This document shows, in pieces, positions 1 through 11,650 of a DNA stretch of 64,000 nucleotides. Below the pieces are notes generated by a model. That model was not told the DNA's origin. It did no database searches and saw nothing but the letters and a program-made list of their open reading frames with translations. This DNA is from Sipunculus nudus (lineage: Eukaryota > Annelida > Sipuncula > Golfingiida > Sipunculidae): assembly GCA_026874595.1 (NCBI GenBank), contig CM049312.1, positions 48,857,429 to 48,921,428 of the forward strand, in the 5' to 3' direction. Each line of letters begins with the position of its first letter. Position 1 is the stretch's first letter. The position numbers and the translations under genes were made by a program.

Positions 1-1860
1 CACAAAGAGTAAATCAACTAGGGAAAACATGTACAAATACACAGTCATTCAACAAGGGAGAGCATGTACAAATACACAAACAGTCATTCAACAAGGAAGA
101 GCATGTACAAATACACAAACAGTCATTCAACAAGGGAGAGCATGTACAAATACACAAACAGTAAATCAAAGCAAGCTTGGAGAGCATGTACAAATACTCA
201 AAAAGTCAATCAACAAGGGAGAGCATGTACAAATACACAAACAGTCATTCAACAAGGGAGAGCATGTACAAATACACAAACAGTCATTCAACAAGGAAGA
301 GCATGTACAAATACACAAACAGTCATTCAACAAGGGAGAGCATGTACAAATACACAAACAGTCATTCAACAAGGGAGAGCATGTACAAATACACAAACAG
401 TAAATCAACAAGGGAGAGCATGTACAAATACACAAACAGTCATTCAACAAGGGAGAGCATGTACAAATACACAAATAGTTAATCAACAAGGGAAAACATG
501 TACAAATACACAGTCATTAAACAAGGGAGAGCATGTACAAATACACAAACAGTCATTCAACAAGGAAGAGCATGTACAAATACACAAACAGTCAATCAAC
601 AAGGGAGATTATGTAAGAATTAACAAAGAATCATTCAACAAGGGAGAGCATGCAATATAAACAGACATTCAACAAGGGAGGGCACTTACAAAAACACAAA
701 TAGACAATCAACAAGGGAGAGCATGTACAAAACACAAAGTCAACCCACAAGGGACAGCATGTACAAATACACAAACAGTAAATCAAAGCAAGGCAGGAGA
801 GCATGTACAAATACACAAATAGTCAATCAACAAGGGAGAACATGTACAAATACACAAATAGTCAATCAACAAGGGAGAACTTGTACAAATACACAAACAG
901 TCAGTCAACAAGGGAGAGTATGTACAAATACACAAACAGTAAATCAAAGCAAGGCAGGAGAGCATGTACAAATGACAAACAGTCAACCAACAAGGGAGAG
1001 CATGTACAAATACACAAACAGTCAGTCAACAAGGGAGAGCATGTACAAATACACAAACAGTCATTCAACAAGGGAGAGCATGTACAAATACACAAACAGT
1101 AAATCAAAGCAAGCTGGGAGAGCATGTACAAATACACAAATAGTCAATCAACAAGGGAGAGCATGTACAAATACACAAACAGTCAGTTAACAAGAGAGAA
1201 CATGTACAAATACACGAACAGTCAACCAACAAAGGACAGCATGTACGAAGCTTTGTAATTTTTTGTACAAAGCACAAACAGTCATTCAATAAGGGAGAGC
1301 ACATACAAATACACAAACCGTCAACCAACAAGGAGACCATGTACAAATACACAAACAGCCATTCAACAAGGGAGAGCATGTACAAATACACAAACAGTCA
1401 TTCAACAAGGGAGAGCATGTACAAATACACAAACAGTAAATCAACAAGGGAGAGCATGTACAAATACACAAACAGTCATTCAACAAGGGAGAGCATGTAC
1501 AAATACACAAATAGTTAATCAACAAGGGAAAACATGTACAAATACACAGTCATTAAACAAGGGAGAGCATGTACAAATACACAAACAGTCATTCAACAAG
1601 GAAGAGCATGTACAAATACACAAACAGTCAATCAACAAGGGAGATTATGTAAGAATTAACAAAGAATCATTCAACAAGGGAGAGCATGCAATATAAACAG
1701 ACATTCAACAAGGGAGGGCACTTACAAAAACACAAATAGACAATCAACAAGGGAGAGCATGTACAAAACACAAAGTCAACCCACAAGGGACAGCATGTAC
1801 AAATACACAAACAGTAAATCAAAGCAAGGCAGGAGAGCATGTACAAATACACAAATAGTC
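1..1860. repeat. Higher-order repeat copy 1 (3087-bp offset to copy 2)
   Basis: Positions 1-1860 match 3088-4947 almost base for base. One difference I can see is G at 716 against A at 3803. The copies diverge at 1861/4948 (ATTCAAC against AATCAAC). Inside each copy a 1036-bp sub-period is visible, for example around 631 and 1667. The match may extend further left, beyond the window. Confidence 0.9.
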
Positions 1861-3087
1861 ATTCAACAAGGGAGGGCATTTACAAATACACAAATAGTCA
1901 ATCAACAAGGGAGAGTATGTAAAAATACACAAACAGTCATTCAACAAGGGAGAGCATGTACAAATACACAAATAGTCAATCAACAAGGGAGAGCATGTAC
2001 AAAACACAAACAGTCAACCAACAAGGGAGAGCATGTACAAATACACAAACAGTAAATCAACAAGGGAGAACTTGTACAAATACTCAGTCAGTCAACAAGG
2101 GAGAGCATGTACAAATACACAAACAGTCATTCAACAAGGGAGAGCATGTACAAATACACAAACAGTCATTCAACAAGGGAAAGCATGTACAAATACACAA
2201 AGAGTAAATCAACTAGGGAAAACATGTACAAATACACAGTCATTCAACAAGGGAGAGCATGTACAAATACACAAACAGTCATTCAACAAGGAAGAGCATG
2301 TACAAATACACAAACAGTCATTCAACAAGGGAGAGCATGTACAAATACACAAACAGTAAATCAAAGCAAGCCTGGAGAGCATGTACAAATACTCAAAAAG
2401 TCAATCAACAAGGGAGAGCATGTACAAATACACAAACAGTCATTCAACAAGGGAGAGCATGTACAAATACACAAACAGTCATTCAACAAGGAAGAGCATG
2501 TACAAATACACAAACAGTCATTCAACAAGGGAGAGCATGTACAAATACACAAACAGTCATTCAACAAGGGAGAGCATGTACAAATACACAAATAGTCAAT
2601 CCACAAGGGAGAGCATGTACAAATACACAAACAGTCATTCAACAAGGGAGAGCATGTAGAAATACACAAACAGTCAATCAACAAGGGAAAGTATATAAGA
2701 ATTAACAAACAATCCTTCAACAAGGGAGAGCATGCACTATAAACAGACATTCAACAAGGGAGGGCATTTACAAATACACAAATAGTCAATCAACAAGGGC
2801 GAGTATGTAAAAATACACAAACAGTCATTCAACAAGGGAGAGCATGTACAAATACACAAATAGTCAATCAACAAGGGAGAGCATGTACAAAACACAAACA
2901 GTCAACCAACAAGGGAGAGCATGTACAAATACACAAACAGTAAATCAACAAGGGAGAACTTGTACAAATACTCAAACAGTCAGTCAACAAGGGAGAGCAT
3001 GTACAAATACACAAACAGTCATTCAACAAGGGAGAGCATGTACAAATACACAAACAGTCATTCAACAAGGGAAAGCATGTACAAATA

Positions 3088-4947
3088 CACAAAGAGTAAA
3101 TCAACTAGGGAAAACATGTACAAATACACAGTCATTCAACAAGGGAGAGCATGTACAAATACACAAACAGTCATTCAACAAGGAAGAGCATGTACAAATA
3201 CACAAACAGTCATTCAACAAGGGAGAGCATGTACAAATACACAAACAGTAAATCAAAGCAAGCTTGGAGAGCATGTACAAATACTCAAAAAGTCAATCAA
3301 CAAGGGAGAGCATGTACAAATACACAAACAGTCATTCAACAAGGGAGAGCATGTACAAATACACAAACAGTCATTCAACAAGGAAGAGCATGTACAAATA
3401 CACAAACAGTCATTCAACAAGGGAGAGCATGTACAAATACACAAACAGTCATTCAACAAGGGAGAGCATGTACAAATACACAAACAGTAAATCAACAAGG
3501 GAGAGCATGTACAAATACACAAACAGTCATTCAACAAGGGAGAGCATGTACAAATACACAAATAGTTAATCAACAAGGGAAAACATGTACAAATACACAG
3601 TCATTAAACAAGGGAGAGCATGTACAAATACACAAACAGTCATTCAACAAGGAAGAGCATGTACAAATACACAAACAGTCAATCAACAAGGGAGATTATG
3701 TAAGAATTAACAAAGAATCATTCAACAAGGGAGAGCATGCAATATAAACAGACATTCAACAAGGGAGGGCACTTACAAAAACACAAATAGACAATCAACA
3801 AGAGAGAGCATGTACAAAACACAAAGTCAACCCACAAGGGACAGCATGTACAAATACACAAACAGTAAATCAAAGCAAGGCAGGAGAGCATGTACAAATA
3901 CACAAATAGTCAATCAACAAGGGAGAACATGTACAAATACACAAATAGTCAATCAACAAGGGAGAACTTGTACAAATACACAAACAGTCAGTCAACAAGG
4001 GAGAGTATGTACAAATACACAAACAGTAAATCAAAGCAAGGCAGGAGAGCATGTACAAATGACAAACAGTCAACCAACAAGGGAGAGCATGTACAAATAC
4101 ACAAACAGTCAGTCAACAAGGGAGAGCATGTACAAATACACAAACAGTCATTCAACAAGGGAGAGCATGTACAAATACACAAACAGTAAATCAAAGCAAG
4201 CTGGGAGAGCATGTACAAATACACAAATAGTCAATCAACAAGGGAGAGCATGTACAAATACACAAACAGTCAGTTAACAAGAGAGAACATGTACAAATAC
4301 ACGAACAGTCAACCAACAAAGGACAGCATGTACGAAGCTTTGTAATTTTTTGTACAAAGCACAAACAGTCATTCAATAAGGGAGAGCACATACAAATACA
4401 CAAACCGTCAACCAACAAGGAGACCATGTACAAATACACAAACAGCCATTCAACAAGGGAGAGCATGTACAAATACACAAACAGTCATTCAACAAGGGAG
4501 AGCATGTACAAATACACAAACAGTAAATCAACAAGGGAGAGCATGTACAAATACACAAACAGTCATTCAACAAGGGAGAGCATGTACAAATACACAAATA
4601 GTTAATCAACAAGGGAAAACATGTACAAATACACAGTCATTAAACAAGGGAGAGCATGTACAAATACACAAACAGTCATTCAACAAGGAAGAGCATGTAC
4701 AAATACACAAACAGTCAATCAACAAGGGAGATTATGTAAGAATTAACAAAGAATCATTCAACAAGGGAGAGCATGCAATATAAACAGACATTCAACAAGG
4801 GAGGGCACTTACAAAAACACAAATAGACAATCAACAAGGGAGAGCATGTACAAAACACAAAGTCAACCCACAAGGGACAGCATGTACAAATACACAAACA
4901 GTAAATCAAAGCAAGGCAGGAGAGCATGTACAAATACACAAATAGTC
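3088..4947. repeat. Higher-order repeat copy 2
   Basis: This is the partner of 1-1860. The landmark CACAAAGAGTAAATCAACTA occurs at 1, 2196 and 3088, so a shorter third copy of the block start lies at 2196-2590, offset 892 bp from copy 2. Near-identity over 1.86 kb of satellite points to a recent segmental amplification, or to collapse/duplication in the assembly. Confidence 0.9.
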
Positions 4948-5680
4948 AATCAACAAGGGAGAACATGTACAAATACACAAATAGTCAATCAACAAGGGAG
5001 AACTTGTACAAATACACAAACAGTCAGTCAACAAGGGAGAGCATGTACAAATACACAAACAGTAAATCAAAGCAAGGCAGGAGAGCATGTACAAATACAC
5101 AAATAGTCAATCAACAAGGGAGAACATGTACAAATACACAAATAGTCAATCAACAAGGGAGAACTTGTACAAATACACAAACAGTCAGTCAACAAGGGAG
5201 AGCATGTACAAAACACACACAGTCAACCAACAAGGGAGAGCATTTACAAATACACAAACCGTTAATCAACAAGGGAGAGTATGTAAGGATTAACAAACAA
5301 TCATTCAACATGGGAGAGCATGCACTATGAACAGACATTCAACAAGGGAGGGCACTTACAAATACACAAATAGTCAATCAACAAGGGAGAGCATGTACAA
5401 ATACACAAACAGTCATTCAACAAGGGAGAGCATGTTCAAATACACAAACAATCATTCAACAAGAGAGAGCACGACAATAACAGACATTCAACAAGGGAGA
5501 GCACTTACAAATACACAAATAGTCAATCAACAAGGGAGAGCATGTACAAAACACAAACAGTCAACCAACAAGGGAGACCATGTACAAATACACAAAGTCA
5601 ATCAACAAGGGAGAGCATGTACAAAACACAAACAGTCAACCAAGAAGGGAGAGCATGTACAAAACACAATCAACAAGTGG

Positions 5681-6861
5681 ACATCTGGCATTCTTTTCAT
5701 AGATTCAAATTGCAAACAGTTATGAATACACACAATCGTATATGGAATACAGAAAACATGGGTGCAATTTAAGTGGTTTATTTTCTATATAACCATCATG
5801 ATATCAGGAATTTCATTTTGTTTGTATACTGTTCCGACCCTGCTTCTGTCACACTATTCCACCACTGCTAAACTATCAAGTACCAGTCCAGAGAGTTTTC
5901 AACTGGGACCTTCATATACAAGTGTAGAAAGGTGGGACAAACGCATGTCTTTTTCATGCAAAGTGCATATTTTGTTTGCATAAACACTTGTTCAGCATGC
6001 TGACCTGCCAAGGAACACGCCTCCCATGTGAAGATGCAAAACATGAAGAACAGTAATGAAACATGAGACATTCTGATGTTTCTTTGATTATACATGACAG
6101 CTGGAATGATTATCAACATTAGACTAGTTACAAGTGTTTGTCTTGTGAAAAAATATAATCCCACAGGTATCAATAATAATATCCAGTGCATAATCCAGGT
6201 AAAAAGATTATTCTTCACTCTAAAGCCAGTAAAGGTATACAGGTAACCCATACAGAGAAAAATTGTACCACACTGGGTCTTTAGCCAACCCTAAATCTTG
6301 AACTGGTAAGGAAATCAAACATTCAAAGTGATCTCTGTACACTCTGTATAATATTGGTTGCAGTCTCCATAGGCTGTTTCAATAGAATAATGTGATTTCC
6401 TGAATGAATACCTTTCTCAACTATTTTTGACAAGATAAGCAAAGGAGTCATTGTGTATTTACCAAACAGAATGTACAATCACAGACTAGATATTTGACAT
6501 TCAGGCAGGTACCCACTTTACACCATGTAGATGGACAAATTTAGTGGCATTTTGGACATAATTATATATAATTTTCAGTTGATAATGTGATATTTATGAT
6601 ACCTTCCTGTTCATGTTTGATGATAATATTGAATAATATTGAGTCTGCATCTAACATCAAGACAATATACTGTTTTTTTAATACTTATTATATACAAATA
6701 TTATGAACAGTGGGACACATTTAAAGCCAATTTTTTTATATTGTGAAGGGCTGGCATATTTAAAAAGACAAAAACACTGTATTGTAAAGCCAAAACTGCA
6801 GGGAAGGTTCTGATCATGATTTTACCAGTCAGAACAAAGAGAAAGACTGAGTCCATTTTAC
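5681..6861. other. Low-copy AT-rich DNA between satellite and first transposon
   Basis: No internal repeats and no match to the element families found elsewhere in the window. The only candidate feature is the hydrophobic minus-strand ORF listed separately. Confidence 0.6.
5868..6251 (-). CDS. Hypothetical hydrophobic ORF, possible exon
   Basis: This is a 127-codon minus-strand ORF in low-copy DNA. It begins MGYLYTFTGF and carries two or three strongly hydrophobic stretches (about residues 18-36, 40-53 and 63-76), which would fit a membrane protein. The frame stays open upstream of the ATG, back to a TAG near 6288. On the minus strand a CAG|GTCAGC donor-like site lies near 5990, so the coding part could be an internal exon ending inside the ORF. 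I do not recognise the family. The poorly structured C-terminal third would be intron if that donor is used. It may also be a chance ORF. Confidence 0.2.
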   Translation of the reverse strand: MGYLYTFTGFRVKNNLFTWIMHWILLLIPVGLYFFTRQTLVTSLMLIIIPAVMYNQRNIRMSHVSLLFFMFCIFTWEACSLAGQHAEQVFMQTKYALCMKKTCVCPTFLHLYMKVPVENSLDWYLIV

Positions 6862-7455
6862 ACTAGAATACGGGTAGTCGACAAGTGACTACGTGTATCC
6901 GCCAAAATCAGAGTGGGACTGGTGAAGTTAGGCATGGATTGAGTGGCAAGGGGAAATAGAGTGAGGTGTGTTGCATATTAGCATGGATGTCTGCAGCCGA
7001 AATGTATATGTAGGTTGCACCACCTACCACAAAATCCAGAAAGGTGCCAAAGTTGTATACAAATGCAAAAGGTCAAACCACTGCTGAGATATGAGTGAGA
7101 TATGAGTGATTTTATCCGATGGCAGACAAACAGATGGACATTGTGCAAAAATGGTTGCAGGTGGCGCCACCAGTTTTGCGTATGATAAAGAGCTACGCGA
7201 GATCTATACACATGCAAAGTTTGGCCCAATCGTTCAAACGGTTCCCAAGATATGAGCTTGGATGTCTGCAGCGTAAATATGAATGTAGGTGGCGCCACCT
7301 GTCATAAAATCCAGAAAGCTATCCAAGATGTATAAACCTGCAAAATTTTAGGCAGATAAGTAAAACCAATGCTGAGATATGAGTGATTTTATCCCGCGGC
7401 AGACAAACAGACAGACGCTGTGCAAAAATGGTTGCAGGTGGCGCCACCATTTTAC
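6862..7455 (+). mobile_element. Family A element, 3'-truncated
   Basis: It starts with ACTAGAATACGGGTAGTCGA, then a small hairpin (AGTCG/TGACT arms) and the motif TGTATCCGCC. These are followed by two and a half core units carrying GGTGGCGCCACC at 7160, 7288 and 7437. The 3' hairpin seen in complete copies is missing. After 7455 the sequence turns into AT-rich DNA. Confidence 0.8.
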
Positions 7456-7845
7456 ATTAGATGTTAACAAAGGAGTTAACTATTATTCAATAATTACAGG
7501 TTACCCATACCCAAGAGTTGCACCTGCACTAATTATATGAGAGTATAACTATTTAATTTTGCAATTATCCGGCCAAATACATTTTTAATTAAAAATACTA
7601 AGAGAATCATCTGAAATTTTTTTTTTTAAATAATATAATTAAAATAATTGATTATTAAAATAATATTATAAAATGTATTCATGAATGCATTCATAAATAC
7701 ATTTTGAAAGTATTTGCACTTGCATTCGAATACTTTCTTTTTACCTGTTTGAGTATTTGTTTACATTTTCATTATGGAACTACTGAATATTTGTATTCAT
7801 ATTCAAATACAATTATAAAGTAATTACTCAATTTCTCCTATTTAT
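7456..7845. other. AT-rich spacer
   Basis: Very AT-rich, with runs such as TAAAATAATATTATAAAATG and a repeated ATTCATGAATGCATTCAT motif. A diverged relative of this stretch lies at 51500-51880 (same order: ATTATTAAAATAATATTATA, then ATTCATGAATGCATTCATGA). So it is probably a dispersed repeat, but I see no termini. Confidence 0.5.
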
Positions 7846-8345
7846 ACAGTTTCAGTCAAACAAAACTGATGAGAATCCAGGATATACGAATTTCACTAGC
7901 TCTAGCTTCAGCAAATCTTATGTTAAGTAAGTAAATATATTTCCTGATTTTTTTACAAGGTGCATTATTTTTTGGCCCACAACTTCAACAAATTACGCAA
8001 TACTGACCTGATTTTTGGTGCGTACATAGGAAATCTATGGAAGAATATACATACTAAATGTGATCAAAAACAGATCAGTGTTTTTTATATAAGGCAGTCT
8101 TGAAGTGTAACAATGGGTTTTTAATGGAAAACAGAGGTTTTTCCTTAATATTTGAAGGAAAAAGTCATAGTGACCCAATTCTTGGTATGGTAGGAGTTTG
8201 GGGACATCTGTATACAAAAGTTTCAATTCGTAGGTCAAATGGTTTCAAGACATGCCCTGTTAACGGCCAGCCGTCAGTCTGGCCATCCGACAGACAAAGG
8301 ACCATGACTATAGCTAAGAATGACTTGTAGTTTTTAACTCAGCTG
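7846..8345 (+). mobile_element. Family G core with degenerate D-type 3' end
   Basis: It contains the G-core landmarks TTCCTGATTTTTTACAA, GGCCCACAACTT, TACATAGGAA and GGCAGTCTTGAAGTGT. These are followed by a short GACAGAC-type tract and a decayed hairpin end (ATAGCTAAGAATGACTTG..CTCAGCTGACTATG). Confidence 0.65.
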
Positions 8346-8940
8346 ACTATGTCATTTAACAAACTTGTACAAATCGGGTACCAAAACCTTCCCTGCAGCT
8401 CACACTGCCCTTTATAAATGAATGTCAATCTACTGTTCATGGTATGTCATTTAAAGATGTTTACAAATGTTATTTGAGACGTCACAGACCCCTGGAACAT
8501 TGGTAAGTGTCAAATGATTGTGCCTATAATTCTTCCTTCTGTGTTTTCTGCCCATATGGGCCTGTTTTAAATTCTTCAGGCACCTCAGAATCTAAAGTGG
8601 GCTTCTTATAAAAGCCAAGATCTTTCATTAGCTGATTGCATCCATCTTGACTCTTTGCACTCAAATCTATTTTCTGTAATAAAAGAGAACATTATCCATC
8701 AATGATCAATATCAATAAGAAAATTCTGTCATTAAATGGTCAGAAATATTTTATAGAAATCATCATTGGCATATTTCTTATATTAAATTCTTTGAACTAT
8801 GAACAGTATTAGCATGATGCCTTTCATGTTACTATTCTAGATTCATTAAAGCACAAGAATTCTCTATTTTAAATCAAAGAAATACTAGCAGGTTGATATT
8901 ATTATATCCAAAACACTGCTTCAAGAGAAGCCAATCTCAG
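8346..8940. other. Low-copy DNA, nothing recognised
   Basis: AT-rich sequence with no long ORF, no tandem structure and no element termini that I can see. Confidence 0.5.
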
Positions 8941-8944
8941 TTCC

Positions 8945-9610
8945 AATCTGGATATAAACAAACAAAGGACCTGTGGGCCATGGCACTCGGCTGAAATTAA
9001 TTGAGAGAATTTCTGTATAAATTCCTAGCCTGAGGTTGAATGTATACTTTTTTGGACTACATGAAAAATGAGTGAAACCCTCCTGATCATTTATTTGTAC
9101 AAGTATCAGTATGTGACATTAATATGTGTGTAAATATATCAAGTGGGAATGTATGAAATGATGCAACTTATAAAACAATAAAAATGTCCAGAAGACTTTG
9201 TCCCCCGCCAAAAGTGAATGTGAGAAATGTGTACACACACCATCACACACACACACCCACACAGTCACAGAACTGACCAAAAAACACTAATCAGGGAACC
9301 TAATCTGCTGCCAAAAAAGAAAGTGACTTTAAAGATGCACCTACTATTTCAATTAGAAGTAGATCCCAGTAAAACTTTTTGAGAAAGTGTAGCATGTGAA
9401 ATGTAACAAGGCCAATGCGAACCTGTTCAATGAGATTACACCAGGTATAATGCTTCAATGCTGGACCATTACTTTTCAAGAACATGTGTAGCATGTATAA
9501 GACACAATGCAAGTACTAAACACTTGGAACAAGAAACAATTAAACAAACATCTCTGCTGAAAATCTAGCATGGGTGCAAACAACACAACAAGGGACCCAT
9601 GGGTCACATC
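8945..9610. repeat. Dispersed repeat shared with 48945-49400 and 49850-49960
   Basis: It begins with a D-like start (AAGGACCTGTGGGCCATGGC) and later carries ACACCAGGTATAATG, TTCAATGCTGGACCAT, CTTTTCAAG, GCAAGTACTAAACACTT and GGCATGGGTGCA-like blocks in the same order as at 49255-49395. It ends next to another D-type start at 9587. This implies two related insertions about 40 kb apart. Confidence 0.7.
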
Positions 9611-10790
9611 GCTAAGCTGGATTTTAGAAAATATTAGTAACTGCAAAATATTTTTATTTCTTTTGTTCTAATACTCTGGCTAGACTGTCATGAAGAAAAA
9701 CAGTAAAAGTTTTGAGATACTGTGATGCATATGAAAAATTTACAGATGGACAGGCCAGTGGACAGAAAGGACTAATACCTTTATTTCACTTTCAAGGGAA
9801 TAATGCATTTAAGTTTATATATAAGCCTATTATTTAAGCATATCCACTTTTCTCATTAAAATAGTTTTTATCTGATTAATTTTTTTTTTATTTACACGTG
9901 TTATAATTTTGTATTAAAAAACACTGAAAATATAAGTTAAAATATTAGAATTCTAAGTTGCAATCATTATATATCTAGAGTGTAGCTCATATAGGGTCGT
10001 ATTATGCATACACATATATATTTATTATTTTTAAATCACAAATTTTAACTGAATTTAAAAGAAAATAATGGCACAACATGGCATCTACAAGATTATTCCT
10101 TGAATCACTATTAAAAAATTTTGCACATTGGTGTTTTCAGTACATGCTTAATCTTATTCACCAAAATAAAATAAAAGATTCAGTAAATTTGGTAAAATAA
10201 AAACGTCTTTTCAAATAAAGTATACACACTGTTGGTTGAATGAGGGACAAACAATATCATTAAGCTAATTACAATCTAAGCTATAATTTATTACTGGATT
10301 TAACAGTCAATTTCACAACTGGTGAAGTTTTTACTCTTCTCAAGTAAGGAATTACTTATCTGATGAACATCCACACTTTCATAGCAATACACCACTTTGT
10401 GGACACAATTAAATGTGCACTTTAATCATTGTATCCCTGGTGGTAAATACAAAATCTAAAATGTAGCCTTGCATAGCCAAGAATAAAATGAAATACAGAA
10501 AATTATAACATTCATCTAGTTGATGCACCATCTGGGGGGGGGGGGGGTGCAGGGCAGAGGGGAAGCCTTCTAGTAGTGGCCATGCTGAGCCAAGGCAAGC
10601 TGCCTGGGATGGGTTACATAATGCAAGTGAAGGCTGTACTACTAGGTGGGCTAGATGTAAACAACATTTGACATGGTGTATGAAAACTTGAATAAGAGCT
10701 ACCTTTTTCAATCAATTCCTTTGAAATTTCAGATTTTAAAAGATTTAATCCTTACGTATATATATGCTGTGAAAATTAAATCAACAGTGC
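9611..10790. other. AT-rich low-copy DNA with a G homopolymer
   Basis: No element termini or convincing ORFs. A run of more than a dozen G occurs near 10533-10547. Otherwise AT-rich. Confidence 0.5.
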
Positions 10791-11483
10791 TTACAGGGAA
10801 AAAACATACCATTGCCAAAGCTGGACAAAATTTAAGGTATTGATTTTTTATTTATGCTAATAACTTGAAAAATTTGCAAAATTCAGATCTTATTTTGGGT
10901 AGACAATTAAATCTTGATTAAATAAAGTTATATTCCTGAAAAAAAGTCTCCAGCTTCAGCAATTCTCATCTTAGTTGAGTAAATATATTTCTTGATTTTT
11001 TAAAAAGTGCATTATGTTCGGGCCCATAACTTAAAAAAATATGCATTACTGACATCATTTTTGGCATGTGCATAGGGAATGTATAGAAAAATATGTATAT
11101 TATATATGATCAAAGTCAAATCAGTGGTTTTGATATTAGGCAGTCTTAGTGTAACAATGGGTTTTTAATGGTTTTAATGGTTTTAAAGTTTTTCATTAAT
11201 ATCTCGAAGGAATTAAGTCCTAGTGACCAAATTCTTGGCATCGTAGGGGATTTTGGAGACATCTAACTGTATGCAAAATTAAAGGAACTTAGAGCTGAAG
11301 CTGGTGAGCTGAGCTCTAGCAAACTGCATAACACTAGCTTGATGTAAACAATATGTGACATGGTGCTTGAAAACTTGAATAAAATCTACAGTTTTTGATC
11401 AACTAGTTTCAAATTTTTGGTGTTAACATTTGAAATGCTAACAAAAACATGCTTTGAAAATTAAATCCACAGCAGTTACAGGA
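10791..11483 (+). mobile_element. Family G core copy
   Basis: It begins with the G-type head (ACAGGGAAAAAACATACC, AAAGCTGGACAAAATTTAAGG) and continues through the CATAACTTAAAAA, TAGGGAATGTATAG, TTAGGCAGTCTTAG and ATCTCGAAGGAATTAAGTC landmarks. A closer relative is the copy split by element C (52650-53012 and 54362-54660). No own hairpin end is visible. Confidence 0.65.
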
Positions 11484-11650
11484 ACAAGTGACCCATGGGT
11501 CATGACGCTCAGCTGTCAAGCATGACCTGCTACATCATGGACTGCGATTCACAACTAGTAAAATTGTTGCAGAACCTATATGCCAATTTTGTTTAAACTT
11601 TCTACATTGCCATAAATTCTTATCATATATGTCTGGTTAAAACATAGTGA

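Larger units (their letters stand above)
1..5680. repeat. 39-bp tandem satellite array, cut by the left window edge
   Basis: The stretch is built from a unit of about 39 bp containing AACAAGGGAGAGCATGTAC and AAATACACAAACAG, repeated well over 100 times. Variant units are 33 bp (loss of AAACAG), 44 bp (TAAATCAAAGCAAGC insert) or one base shorter (AAACAC for AAATACAC). Because 39 is a multiple of three, long open frames appear on both strands. The frame changes at the 44-bp and one-base variants, so no single frame is maintained and I do not treat any of these frames as genes. The array ends near 5680, where the sequence becomes non-repetitive. Confidence 0.97.

Noticed and set aside
1-5680. 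CRISPR-like array
   Set aside because: The 39-bp repeats are directly head to tail with no unique spacers, and the rest of the window is eukaryotic.
29-5725. Dozens of ORFs of 60-198 codons in the satellite
   Set aside because: They exist because the unit is 39 bp; the frame is lost at 44-bp and one-base variants and the same peptides appear in several frames.
9232-9262. Short CA-rich microsatellite
   Set aside because: ACACAC tract is short and interrupted; too small to list as a separate feature.
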